Below are positions 26,323 through 34,557 of a stretch of DNA of 64,000 bases, one piece after another. Below the pieces are notes generated by a model. That model worked only from the letters and a program-made list of their open reading frames with translations, did not search any database and had not been told where the DNA came from. Origin of the DNA: Lachnospiraceae bacterium (GTDB lineage Bacteria; Bacillota; Clostridia; Lachnospirales; Lachnospiraceae); assembly GCA_024403275.1 (NCBI GenBank), contig JAKSSD010000002.1:62001-126000 (forward strand). Reading direction: 5' to 3'. The position numbers were made by a program, and so were the translations under genes. Every line of letters starts with the position of its first letter. Position 1 is the first letter of the stretch.

Positions 26323-28890
26323 ATGGATATTGCTACACGTAACAGATTAGAAGAAAAATTCCACTATATGTTAACAATGAGACCTGCTCTCAATAAGCAG
26401 GCTCTTTTCTCAGATACAACGTCGGATTTTGTCTCTCCGGCGGAACCCCGTCCAAAGGATAAAGTGACTTTCAGATTCAGAACAGCCAAGAACAATGTAG
26501 ATATGGTAAACCTGATTTCAGGCGAATCTGTATATACAATGGAAAAAGCTGCTACTGATGAAGTATTTGATTATTATGAAGTTACTATTGTAATGAATGA
26601 AAAAGTATTTAACTACTATTTTCAGATTAAGGTTGGAAAGGTAGTTTGCTTTTATAATGCCCGCGGAGTATCAAAAGAGGTTCAGGATTACTATAATTTC
26701 AAAGTTCTTCCAGGATTTAGAACACCTAACTGGGCCAAGGGTGCAGTTATGTATCAGATTTACGTAGACAGATTCTACAATGGTGATAAATCAAACGATG
26801 TTCTTACTAATGAATATCTCTATTTAGATGATTATTCACAGCAGGTAACTGATTGGGATAAATATCCTGCTCATATGGGTGTAAGAGAATTCTATGGTGG
26901 TGACTTACAGGGTGTTCTCGATAAGATGGATTATCTTGAAGATTTAGGAGTAGATGTTATTTACTTTAATCCTTTATTCGTATCTCCTTCAAATCATAAA
27001 TATGATATCCAGGACTACGATTATATTGATCCACATATTGGAAAAATTGTAAGTGATAATGGTGATTTACTTGAAAATGGTCAAAGAGAGAACCGTTTGG
27101 CAACAAGATATATAGACAGAGTAACCAATAAGAAAAACCTTGAGGCAAGCAATGAACTTTTTGCAAAAGTAGTAAAGGAAGCACACAAGAGAGGAATGAA
27201 AGTTATTCTTGATGGTGTATTTAACCATTGTGGTTCCTTTAACAAATGGCTTGACCGCGAGAGAATATATGAGAATCAGGAAGGATATGAACCAGGAGCT
27301 CATGTATCAAAGGAAAGTCCTTACAAGGATTATTTCCACTTCTACAATAATGATAGTTGGCCATACAATACAACGTATGATGGATGGTGGGGTCATGATA
27401 CACTTCCTAAATTAAATTATGAAGGAAGCCGTGATTTAACAAACTATATTATGCAGATTGGTAAGAAATGGGTTTCTCCTCCATATAATGCAGATGGTTG
27501 GAGACTTGATGTGGCAGCAGATTTGGGACATTCTCCAGAATTTAACCATAGATTCTGGAAAGAATTCAGAAAATCAGTTAAGCTCGCTAATCCAAATGCA
27601 ATTATTATTGCAGAACATTATGGCTCATCAAGAGATTGGCTTATGGGCGATGAATGGGATACAGTAATGAACTATGATGCATTTATGGAACCAATAACAT
27701 GGTTCTTAACAGGTATGCAAAAGCATAGTGACGATTATCGAGATGATTTAAGAGGTAATTCAGAAAGCTTCTGGGGTGCTATGAGCCATCATCAGACGAA
27801 TTTCTCAAATTCATCATTACAGGTATCTATGAATGAGCTTAGCAATCATGACCATTCAAGATTCTTAACCAGAACCAACAGAAAGGTAGGCCGAGTTCAT
27901 ACATTAGGTTCACAGGCAGCTAATGAGGGCGTTAATAAAGCTGTTTTTAGAGAAGCAGTTATGATGCAGATGACATGGCCAGGTGCTCCAACAATTTATT
28001 ACGGAGATGAAGCTGGTGTATGTGGATTTACAGATCCAGACAATAGAAGAACCTATCCTTGGGGAAATGAAGATAAGGATTTAATTGAGTTCCATAGAAG
28101 AATGATTAGAGTTCATAAGTTAAACTCTTCACTTCTTACAGGTTCCCTTATAAATCTTGGTCAGGATTATAATTACATTGCATACGGAAGATTTACAAGT
28201 GATGATCAGGTTATTGTTGCAGTAAATAACAATAATTATGAAATTGAAAAGGAAATCGAAGTATGGAAAGCAGGAATTCCTCTCAATTCGAAGTTACAAA
28301 GAATTGCCATGACATATTCAGATGGTTATAGCTTTGATACTGAAATAATAGATGTTAAGGATGGTAAGGTCTTAGTAAAGATTCCTTCCGAAGGAGCATG
28401 TGTTTATAAGGCAATCGTTCAGGAAGAAGAAAGAACTTATGTTAGACTTGATGAAGAGAACAAAGAGAGCGAAAAGGCTGGCAATTCTTCTAAATCATCT
28501 GATTTGACTAAGAGTAAGAAAACTCAATACTTTAAGAGTTCTCAAAAGCCTTTAGAGGAAAAGGAAGCTTTAGAAAAAGAAGAAAAGACTTTAGAGAATA
28601 AAGAAATAGAAAAAGAAACAAAAGATTCTGATAAAGCAGAGCCTATGGAAAAGGTTGAGAAAAAGAAGGAATCTAAAGAGTCTAAAAAGGAAAAGCCGGA
28701 AAAGGAAGAAAAGAAAGAAGAAATATCTGAAGAAAAACCTAAAGAAGACACAGATAAAGACACTGAATATGATGTTGAAGTGGATGAAGAGGGCAAGCCT
28801 ATAGACAAGAAATCACCTTGGGAGCTTGCTGAAGAGGCCTGGGGTAAACCTGAAGATAACAAGAAGAGCTGGTTTCCGTTTTTCAAATAA
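26323..28890 (+). CDS. GH13 alpha-amylase-family enzyme (neopullulanase-like) with long charged C-terminal tail
   Basis: Hydrolyses or rearranges alpha-glucans or maltooligosaccharides. An N-terminal beta domain of CBM34-like look covers about 1-130. The TIM barrel follows, with VYFNPLFVSPSNHKYD, the nucleophile Asp in DGWRLDVAADLG, the acid Glu in IIIAEHYG and NHDHSRF. There is no signal peptide, so it is cytosolic. After about residue 700 a Lys/Glu/Ser-rich tail of roughly 150 residues ends in an aromatic patch (KKSWFPFFK). ATG 26323 with GGGG seven bases upstream is preferred to GTG 26311. The CdaR-type gene follows after 10 bases. Confidence 0.9.
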   Translation: MDIATRNRLEEKFHYMLTMRPALNKQALFSDTTSDFVSPAEPRPKDKVTFRFRTAKNNVDMVNLISGESVYTMEKAATDEVFDYYEVTIVMNEKVFNYYFQIKVGKVVCFYNARGVSKEVQDYYNFKVLPGFRTPNWAKGAVMYQIYVDRFYNGDKSNDVLTNEYLYLDDYSQQVTDWDKYPAHMGVREFYGGDLQGVLDKMDYLEDLGVDVIYFNPLFVSPSNHKYDIQDYDYIDPHIGKIVSDNGDLLENGQRENRLATRYIDRVTNKKNLEASNELFAKVVKEAHKRGMKVILDGVFNHCGSFNKWLDRERIYENQEGYEPGAHVSKESPYKDYFHFYNNDSWPYNTTYDGWWGHDTLPKLNYEGSRDLTNYIMQIGKKWVSPPYNADGWRLDVAADLGHSPEFNHRFWKEFRKSVKLANPNAIIIAEHYGSSRDWLMGDEWDTVMNYDAFMEPITWFLTGMQKHSDDYRDDLRGNSESFWGAMSHHQTNFSNSSLQVSMNELSNHDHSRFLTRTNRKVGRVHTLGSQAANEGVNKAVFREAVMMQMTWPGAPTIYYGDEAGVCGFTDPDNRRTYPWGNEDKDLIEFHRRMIRVHKLNSSLLTGSLINLGQDYNYIAYGRFTSDDQVIVAVNNNNYEIEKEIEVWKAGIPLNSKLQRIAMTYSDGYSFDTEIIDVKDGKVLVKIPSEGACVYKAIVQEEERTYVRLDEENKESEKAGNSSKSSDLTKSKKTQYFKSSQKPLEEKEALEKEEKTLENKEIEKETKDSDKAEPMEKVEKKKESKESKKEKPEKEEKKEEISEEKPKEDTDKDTEYDVEVDEEGKPIDKKSPWELAEEAWGKPEDNKKSWFPFFK

Positions 28891-28900
28891 GAGGTAACTA

Positions 28901-29986
28901 ATGATTACAAAACAGATTATCAAAACAAGTATAGAGGAATTAAAAGAGTTGACCAAAGTGGATTTTTGTGTAATAGATTCACAAGGTCTTTTAATGGCTA
29001 CAACTTTTGCAGATATTCCTGATATTGATCAGATGATTGCATTTTTCCAGTCTCCTGCAGATAGCCAGATTATTGGAGATGTAATTCTTTTGAAGGTTAA
29101 GGATGATGAAGAAGCAGTTTTTGTAGTTGCGGCTAAAGGCAATCAGGCAGATGGCTATATATTTGGTAAAGTTTGTGCTAATGAATTGCAACATCTTCTC
29201 GTAGCTTATAGAGAACAATTTGATAATACTGTATATTTCCAGAATCTATTACTTGATAATTTGCTTTCTGTAGATATTTATAACAGAGCGAAGAAACTTG
29301 GAATTGTTCCAAACAAAAAGAGAATAGTATATGTAATAGAAGCTTCAAATGAGAAATCGCCAGAAGCAACCCTTGCTTTAAAGAGTGCATTTCCAGGAGA
29401 TGGAGATTTTGTAGTAAGTGTTGATAATAAGAACATTATCCTTATTCATACTATGGGTGCCGATGAAGATTTTGATAATATTGAGGATTTGGCAAAATGT
29501 ATTGAGGAGATTCTTAATACAGAAGTAATGATTAAGATAAGAGTGGCTTATGGTGCTATTGTAGAGGACATTCGTTTATTATCTCAGTCATATAAAGAAG
29601 CTAAAATGGCTTTGGATGTAGGGGCAATATTCTACTCTGATAAGACAATTATGGCATATAATTCTTTGGGAATTGGAAGACTTATTTATCAATTACCAGT
29701 TAATTTATGTAAGATTTTTGTTGAGGAGGTATTTGGAGAGGATATTCCTGCAGAAGTTGACGAGGAAGTTATTGGAACTGTGAATGCTTTCCTTGATAAC
29801 AACTTTAATGTTTCAGAAACAGCGAGACAGTTATACATTCACAGAAATACACTTAGCTATAGAATTGATAAATTAAAACAGGCCACAGGGCTTGATGTTA
29901 GGGAATTTAATGATGCTCTTACATACAAAATTGCTCTGATGGTAGTTAATTATGTTAAATATATGGAAGATGAGAATAAGATTTAA
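28901..29986 (+). CDS. CdaR/PucR-type transcriptional regulator
   Basis: The 361-residue protein has an N-terminal sensory region (about 1-120), a middle GGDEF-like region typical of the CdaR family (about 140-265, with VAYGAIVEDIRLLSQSYKEAKMALDVG), and a C-terminal PucR helix-turn-helix (NAFLDNNFNVSETARQLYIHRNTLSYRIDKLKQATG, residues about 290-325). Such proteins regulate sugar, sugar-acid or amino-acid genes. Being 10 bases after the GH13 gene suggests regulation of glucan use, by inference. Its stop abuts the stop of the converging gene. Confidence 0.85.
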   Translation: MITKQIIKTSIEELKELTKVDFCVIDSQGLLMATTFADIPDIDQMIAFFQSPADSQIIGDVILLKVKDDEEAVFVVAAKGNQADGYIFGKVCANELQHLLVAYREQFDNTVYFQNLLLDNLLSVDIYNRAKKLGIVPNKKRIVYVIEASNEKSPEATLALKSAFPGDGDFVVSVDNKNIILIHTMGADEDFDNIEDLAKCIEEILNTEVMIKIRVAYGAIVEDIRLLSQSYKEAKMALDVGAIFYSDKTIMAYNSLGIGRLIYQLPVNLCKIFVEEVFGEDIPAEVDEEVIGTVNAFLDNNFNVSETARQLYIHRNTLSYRIDKLKQATGLDVREFNDALTYKIALMVVNYVKYMEDENKI

Positions 29987-30718
29987 TTATTCAATTCCTC
30001 TTAAATGAGAGTTGATGCCAAGAGATATTAAAAGATTGTTGAATTCTTTTAATTCTTCAGGCTTGTAACTTGAAAAACCATTTGGATAAAGGGACTTGAA
30101 ATTATCTGGCATCATATCTACAAGGAGAGTATCACTAGGGATATAAGATTGAAGATAATATGCACGACAGCCTTTGATCCATTCAGCAATCTTTCTAAAT
30201 TCGGATTCATTATGAAGCTCTTTGCAGACAGTGGTTCTGAATTCATAAGGAATAGGGTGAGTCATAAGCAAATCGACAGATTCTTCGATTTTAGAGATGT
30301 CCATATCAGGAATTCCGCAGACTTTATTATAAGATTCTTTGGATGATTTAATATCAATTGCAAAGTAATCTACAAGTGAATTATTAATAAGTTCTTTGAT
30401 TAAATCAGGACGTGTACCATTAGTATCAAGTTTTACTAATAGGCCACGTTCTTTTATTTTGCCTATAAATTCAATAAGGTCAGGCTGAAGAGTTGGTTCT
30501 CCACCTGTAATAGCAACTCCTTCAAGTCGTTTACCTCTTTTAATTAGAAAATCAAAAAAGTCTGCTTCAGGAATAACAGGCTGGGTGTCTGGACATAATA
30601 CGAGCTCTCCATTATGACAAAAAGGGCATCTGAAATTACAGTGTCCTGTAAAGATGGTACAGGCAATGTGTTCAGGATAATCTAGAAGTGTAGTTTTATT
30701 AATTCCATGGATAATCAT
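29987..30718 (-). CDS. Anaerobic ribonucleoside-triphosphate reductase activating protein (NrdG-like radical SAM)
   Basis: Radical SAM activase. The [4Fe-4S] motif C27-x3-C31-x2-C34 (CNFRCPFC) is near the N-terminus, followed by the SAM-binding TGGEPTLQPDL. At 243 residues it has the size and the MIIHGINKTTLLDYPEHIACTIF start of the long NrdG-like proteins of Clostridia. No nrdD lies in the window, so the activated partner is encoded elsewhere or is different. It is head-on to replication and converges on the CdaR gene with no spacer. Confidence 0.85.
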   Translation of the reverse strand: MIIHGINKTTLLDYPEHIACTIFTGHCNFRCPFCHNGELVLCPDTQPVIPEADFFDFLIKRGKRLEGVAITGGEPTLQPDLIEFIGKIKERGLLVKLDTNGTRPDLIKELINNSLVDYFAIDIKSSKESYNKVCGIPDMDISKIEESVDLLMTHPIPYEFRTTVCKELHNESEFRKIAEWIKGCRAYYLQSYIPSDTLLVDMMPDNFKSLYPNGFSSYKPEELKEFNNLLISLGINSHLRGIE

Positions 30719-30836
30719 AAATAAATCTCCAGACGATTAAATTTCTTAAAGAATAGTGTAATTATAGCATAAATAAAGGGATTTAAATGTAAATATCTAT
30801 TTATATTTACCTTAAAATGTTATATTATTTTATGTA

Positions 30837-30848
30837 GGATAATTATCC
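30837..30848. repeat. 12-bp palindrome upstream of the 30869 gene
   Basis: GGATAATTATCC is a perfect palindrome 20 bases before the start codon. A GTAAATA/TATTTAC inverted repeat lies just upstream (30789-30809). Either could be an operator for the divergent pair. Confidence 0.45.
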
Positions 30849-30868
30849 GGGTAAAAGGGGGAATAAAA

Positions 30869-31447
30869 ATGGCTGATATTAAAAAGCTTATGCTCGAAGA
30901 GATTCAAAAGAGCAAACACATTCAGACTTCAAGTCTTGATGAGTCTGAGGTATTAATAGATACCGGACTTGAGAAAAATGATGAGAATCTTACTGCAGTA
31001 GCAGTGGCATATCTTGATGAGAAAGGTTACAGAAGAACAGGCTTAAATCTTGATTTTGCCAAGCAAAAAATCCTTGAGCTTTCAAAAGATTACGATACTA
31101 TCATTATTCAGCAAAAAAGAGTTGAGGAAACAGATCTTTTTGAAAAGGCAACTACAACAGAATTAAGAGATGCTCTTGAGGTATGTTTGGTAAGTGCAGT
31201 GTCTGAGATTTTCAAAGATGTTGATAGAATGGCCGAGAAACATTACGAATATAAGACAGATTACGTAGAGGCTATTTATTTAGAGAAGGACAGACCAAAG
31301 GGAAGTCGTCTCGGAATGGAAGAGTTCGAATCCCTGGATGAGAAGCTTAATAGATATGCATCCGAAGGATGGGAACTCGACAAGATGCATAATGAGCCTA
31401 AAGGAACAAAGGTTTTCCTTATTTTTAAGAGAGAAAAGATGGAATAG
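30869..31447 (+). CDS. Protein of unknown function, DUF4177-like C-terminus
   Basis: The 192-residue protein is soluble and acidic with no signal peptide. Residues 1-125 have no motif I know. The C-terminal part (YEYKTDYVEAIYLEKDR, then ESLDEKLNRYASEGWELDKMHNEPKGTKVFLIFKRE) resembles the DUF4177 fold, in which an N-terminal beta-strand is followed by LNxxGxEGWEL. An AAAAGGGGGAA SD precedes the ATG. It is monocistronic, with a terminator six bases after its stop. Confidence 0.65.
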   Translation: MADIKKLMLEEIQKSKHIQTSSLDESEVLIDTGLEKNDENLTAVAVAYLDEKGYRRTGLNLDFAKQKILELSKDYDTIIIQQKRVEETDLFEKATTTELRDALEVCLVSAVSEIFKDVDRMAEKHYEYKTDYVEAIYLEKDRPKGSRLGMEEFESLDEKLNRYASEGWELDKMHNEPKGTKVFLIFKREKME

Positions 31448-31452
31448 TTTTT

Positions 31453-31480
31453 AGGGCTGCCAGTTAGGTAGCCCTTTATT
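31453..31480 (+). terminator. Terminator before tadA
   Basis: AGGGCTGCC at 31453-31461 pairs with GGTAGCCCT at 31467-31475 (one G-T), then T-rich sequence. It ends only eight bases before the tadA start. Confidence 0.85.
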
Positions 31481-31487
31481 ATTTAAT

Positions 31488-31976
31488 ATGGAATGTAATT
31501 ACAATCACGAAAAATTCATGAAGAAGGCAATAGCCGAGGCTAAAAAGGCTGAGGCCATTGGAGAAGTCCCAATTGGTTGTGTAATAGTTAGGGACGGAAA
31601 GATTATTGCCAGAGGCTATAACAGAAGAAAAAACGATAAAAACACATTGTCTCACGCAGAATTAATAGCCATTAATAAAGCTTGTAAGAAAACTGGTGAC
31701 TGGCGATTAGAGGATTGTGTTTTATATGTAACACTAGAGCCTTGTCAAATGTGCGCAGGGGCTATTGTACAAGCAAGAATTCCTCTTGTAGTTGAAGGAT
31801 GTAAAAATGCAAAGGCTGGATGTGCCGGTTCTATATTGAATTTATTTAATGTTGATAAATTTAATCATAAGGTTGAGCTTATTGAAGATGTTTTACAAGA
31901 AGAATGCTCAACAATGTTAACAGATTTTTTTAGAGGATTAAGACTTAAACTTAAGTCAGATAAGGAAAGTGTATGA
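31488..31976 (+). CDS. tadA: tRNA-specific adenosine deaminase TadA
   Basis: Deaminates A34 to inosine in tRNA-Arg(ACG). The zinc site is formed by H56-A-E58 (SHAELIAI) and P85-C86-x2-C89 (EPCQMCAGA), and the FxxFFRxLR tail (LTDFFRGLRLKLK) is present. The 162 residues are typical. The start has no clear SD and follows a terminator by eight bases; an in-frame Met at residue 11 has none either. Its stop overlaps the start of the kinase gene (ATGA), so tadA heads the operon. Confidence 0.93.
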   Translation: MECNYNHEKFMKKAIAEAKKAEAIGEVPIGCVIVRDGKIIARGYNRRKNDKNTLSHAELIAINKACKKTGDWRLEDCVLYVTLEPCQMCAGAIVQARIPLVVEGCKNAKAGCAGSILNLFNVDKFNHKVELIEDVLQEECSTMLTDFFRGLRLKLKSDKESV

Positions 31977-33211
31977 AATTAAATACCAAACTTGTTATTA
32001 CATATATTATCGTTATTGTTCTTCCAGCTTTCCTTGCTGTAGCCAGTTACTTGGTTCTTAGATATGGTTTTGGATTATATATGTTTGAGGAAACTGTAAA
32101 TGCTGGTCAAAGAGCAATTCTTGTTTCTACCGAGTCACTTATTTCAGCTATTGTAGTTTTACTATGTGTAGATATTCTTACATGTATTGTTCTTTTGAAC
32201 TGGATTAGAATCAGCTTTGTTAGTCCTATAAACCTTCTTAAGAAAGCTCTTAGAAATATCGAAAGAGGCGATTATGATACAAGTTTAATTAAGCCAAAGC
32301 AGTCAGAATTCGAAGGTTTGTTTAGAGACTTCGAAAATATGAGAATTAAACTTAAGGAAAACAGAGATCAAAGAAACCTTGCAGAGAAGCAAAACAGAGA
32401 GCTTATTGCAAATATAACACATGATTTGAAAACACCAATCACTTCTATTAAGGGATATGTCGAAGGAATTATTGATGGTGTAGCAGATACAGATGAGAAG
32501 ATGGATCGTTACATTAAGACAATTTACAATAAGGCCAATGCCCTTAATGCTCTTATTAATGAGCTAACCGGTTATTCAAAGATTGATGCGAGAGAAATTG
32601 CTTATAACTTTAAAAAGATAGATATTAATGAGTATTTTGGTGACTGTGCATCAGAAATGACCTTTGATTTGGAAGAACAAGGTGTTAAATTTATCTATGA
32701 AAATAAGATAAAAAAGCAAAATATCTCAGTTCTCGCAGATCCAGAGCAGTTAAGTAAAGTAATTCACAATATCATATCTAATAGTGTAAAATATAGAGGA
32801 AAAAAGGATTCCTATATCCGAATGAGGATAAAAGAGAAAGATGATTATGTATATGTGGAAGTAAAGGATAATGGAATGGGAATTCCAAAGGCTGATGTTG
32901 AAAAGATTTTCGACAGATTCTACAGATCAGATGCATCAAGAAATTCAGATAAAGGCGGAAATGGAATTGGTCTTTCAATAGCCAAGAAGGTTATCGAGGA
33001 TCATGGTGGAAGAATTTGGGCCAGTGTTGAAGGTTCAGCAGGACTTACAATCCATTTCACTTTGAGAAAGTATACAAAAGAAATAATGTCCGATTATACA
33101 AAAGAAACTCCTACTTCTGAATTAACATATGGAAGTATTATGGATGATGACAGAATAGAGGAAACAGATAGTCAGGAAACAGAAGATATTTCAGAGGGGA
33201 TTGAAGCATGA
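31973..33211 (+). CDS. Sensor histidine kinase
   Basis: Two membrane segments (about 8-30 and 57-80) enclose a short extracytoplasmic loop, so it probably senses within the membrane. A HAMP domain (about 82-135) follows, then HisKA with the phospho-acceptor His in ITHDLKTPITSIKGY, and an HATPase_c domain with NVISNSVKYR-type N box, DNGMGIP and GGNGIGLSIAKK. The acidic tail after about 370 is unusual. It overlaps tadA and the response regulator by four bases at each end, so the pair is translationally coupled. Confidence 0.92.
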   Translation: MKLNTKLVITYIIVIVLPAFLAVASYLVLRYGFGLYMFEETVNAGQRAILVSTESLISAIVVLLCVDILTCIVLLNWIRISFVSPINLLKKALRNIERGDYDTSLIKPKQSEFEGLFRDFENMRIKLKENRDQRNLAEKQNRELIANITHDLKTPITSIKGYVEGIIDGVADTDEKMDRYIKTIYNKANALNALINELTGYSKIDAREIAYNFKKIDINEYFGDCASEMTFDLEEQGVKFIYENKIKKQNISVLADPEQLSKVIHNIISNSVKYRGKKDSYIRMRIKEKDDYVYVEVKDNGMGIPKADVEKIFDRFYRSDASRNSDKGGNGIGLSIAKKVIEDHGGRIWASVEGSAGLTIHFTLRKYTKEIMSDYTKETPTSELTYGSIMDDDRIEETDSQETEDISEGIEA

Positions 33212-33900
33212 TAAGACTATTAATCGTAGAGGATGAACTTGCAATTGCAGAACTTGAGAAAGATTATCTTGAGATGAACAATTATCAGGTTGATGTTGCA
33301 TTAAATGGAAAAGATGGCTTAAAAATGGCAGTTGAAGGAGAGTATGATTTAGTGATTCTTGATCTTATGCTTCCTGAAGTAGACGGCCAGACAGTCTGCA
33401 GAGAAATCAGAAAAGTAAAAGATATTCCAATCATTGTTGTATCTGCAAGAAAAGAAGACTGGGATAAAGTTCAGATGCTTGGAATTGGAGCAGATGATTA
33501 CATGACTAAGCCATTCTCACCAAGTGAGTTAGTTGCTAGAGTAAAAGCACATTTATCAAGATACAATAGACTCGTAGGCAATTTTAAAACTGAAAATGAA
33601 ATAGTTGAAATAAGAGGCTTGAAAATTGATAAAGTAGCAAGAAGAGTATTCCTTGATTCTGTTGAGAAAACCTTTACTAGTAAGGAATACGAGCTTTTAT
33701 TATTCCTAGCAGAGAATCCAAACAGAGTATTTGGAAAAGAAGAACTTTTCAAGGAAATCTGGAAAGCAGAGCCTGCAGGAACAGATATTGCTACAGTAAC
33801 AGTACACATTAAAAAAATCAGAGAAAAGGTTGAAAAGGATTCCAGTCATCCTCTTTATATAGAGACAATTTGGGGTGTTGGATATCGCTTTAAGATGTAA
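33208..33900 (+). CDS. OmpR-family response regulator
   Basis: The receiver domain (1-115) has acidic residues D9 area, phospho-acceptor D52 in VILDLMLPE, and K near 102 in MTKPFSP. The C-terminal winged helix (135-228) has the FTSKEYELLLFLAENPNRVFGKEEL and TVTVHIKKIREKVE signatures. It is the partner of the upstream kinase, overlapping it by four bases. Target genes are unknown. Confidence 0.94.
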   Translation: MIRLLIVEDELAIAELEKDYLEMNNYQVDVALNGKDGLKMAVEGEYDLVILDLMLPEVDGQTVCREIRKVKDIPIIVVSARKEDWDKVQMLGIGADDYMTKPFSPSELVARVKAHLSRYNRLVGNFKTENEIVEIRGLKIDKVARRVFLDSVEKTFTSKEYELLLFLAENPNRVFGKEELFKEIWKAEPAGTDIATVTVHIKKIREKVEKDSSHPLYIETIWGVGYRFKM

Positions 33901-33901
33901 G

Positions 33902-34546
33902 ATGCTGGACATTATTTATATTGATAAAGATATTCTTTTAGTTAATAAACCTGAAGGAATTCCCGTAGAAACAAAGCAGATTGGAAGAACTGATCTTGAA
34001 AGCATGGTGAAAAATGAGCTTAAAGCCCGAGGTGTTTTAAATACAAGCATTCATGTTATAAATAGACTTGATCAGCCTGTAAGCGGAATAGTACTATTTG
34101 CCCTTAATCCCAAGGTGGCAGCAGTATTATCAAAGGATTTACAGGAAAATCGAATGGATAAAAAATATACCGCAAAAGTATTTGGTGATTTTGAAGAGAA
34201 AGAAGGCACACTTACAGATATGTTATTTAAAGATGCTAAAAATAACATATCAATGGTAGTTGAAAAAGGTGATAAAAACTATAAAGAAGCAAAGAAAGCG
34301 GTGCTAGAATATAGTGTTGATGGTGAAGATGTTGATATTCATCTTATTACAGGAAGACATCATCAGATAAGGGTTCAGTTAGCTAATAGCGGACATCCAA
34401 TATTAGGTGATACTAAGTATGGAACCCCGGAATCAAAGGAATATTCCAAACAAAAAGCTATTAATAAGCTTTGCTTGAAAGCTTATTCATTAGAATTTAA
34501 CCATCCGGTTACAATGGAAAGAATGAAAATAGAAATAGATAAATGA
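33902..34546 (+). CDS. RluA-family pseudouridine synthase
   Basis: Converts uridines to pseudouridine in rRNA or tRNA. The catalytic Asp is in VINRLDQPVSGIVLFA, where the usual His of HRLD is Asn. The later ITGRHHQIRVQLANSGHPILGDTKYG block is the RluA signature. It lacks an S4 domain. At 214 residues it is short, like RluA or TruC types. ATG 33902 lies one base after the regulator stop; an in-frame TTG at 33875 overlaps the regulator and is less likely. The RNA target cannot be told from sequence. Confidence 0.85.
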   Translation: MLDIIYIDKDILLVNKPEGIPVETKQIGRTDLESMVKNELKARGVLNTSIHVINRLDQPVSGIVLFALNPKVAAVLSKDLQENRMDKKYTAKVFGDFEEKEGTLTDMLFKDAKNNISMVVEKGDKNYKEAKKAVLEYSVDGEDVDIHLITGRHHQIRVQLANSGHPILGDTKYGTPESKEYSKQKAINKLCLKAYSLEFNHPVTMERMKIEIDK

Positions 34547-34557
34547 AAGGAAACAAA

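Noticed and set aside
28542..28886. Minus-strand 114-codon frame in the GH13 tail
   Set aside because: Antisense shadow of the Lys/Glu repeat (Ser/Phe-rich translation), no SD.
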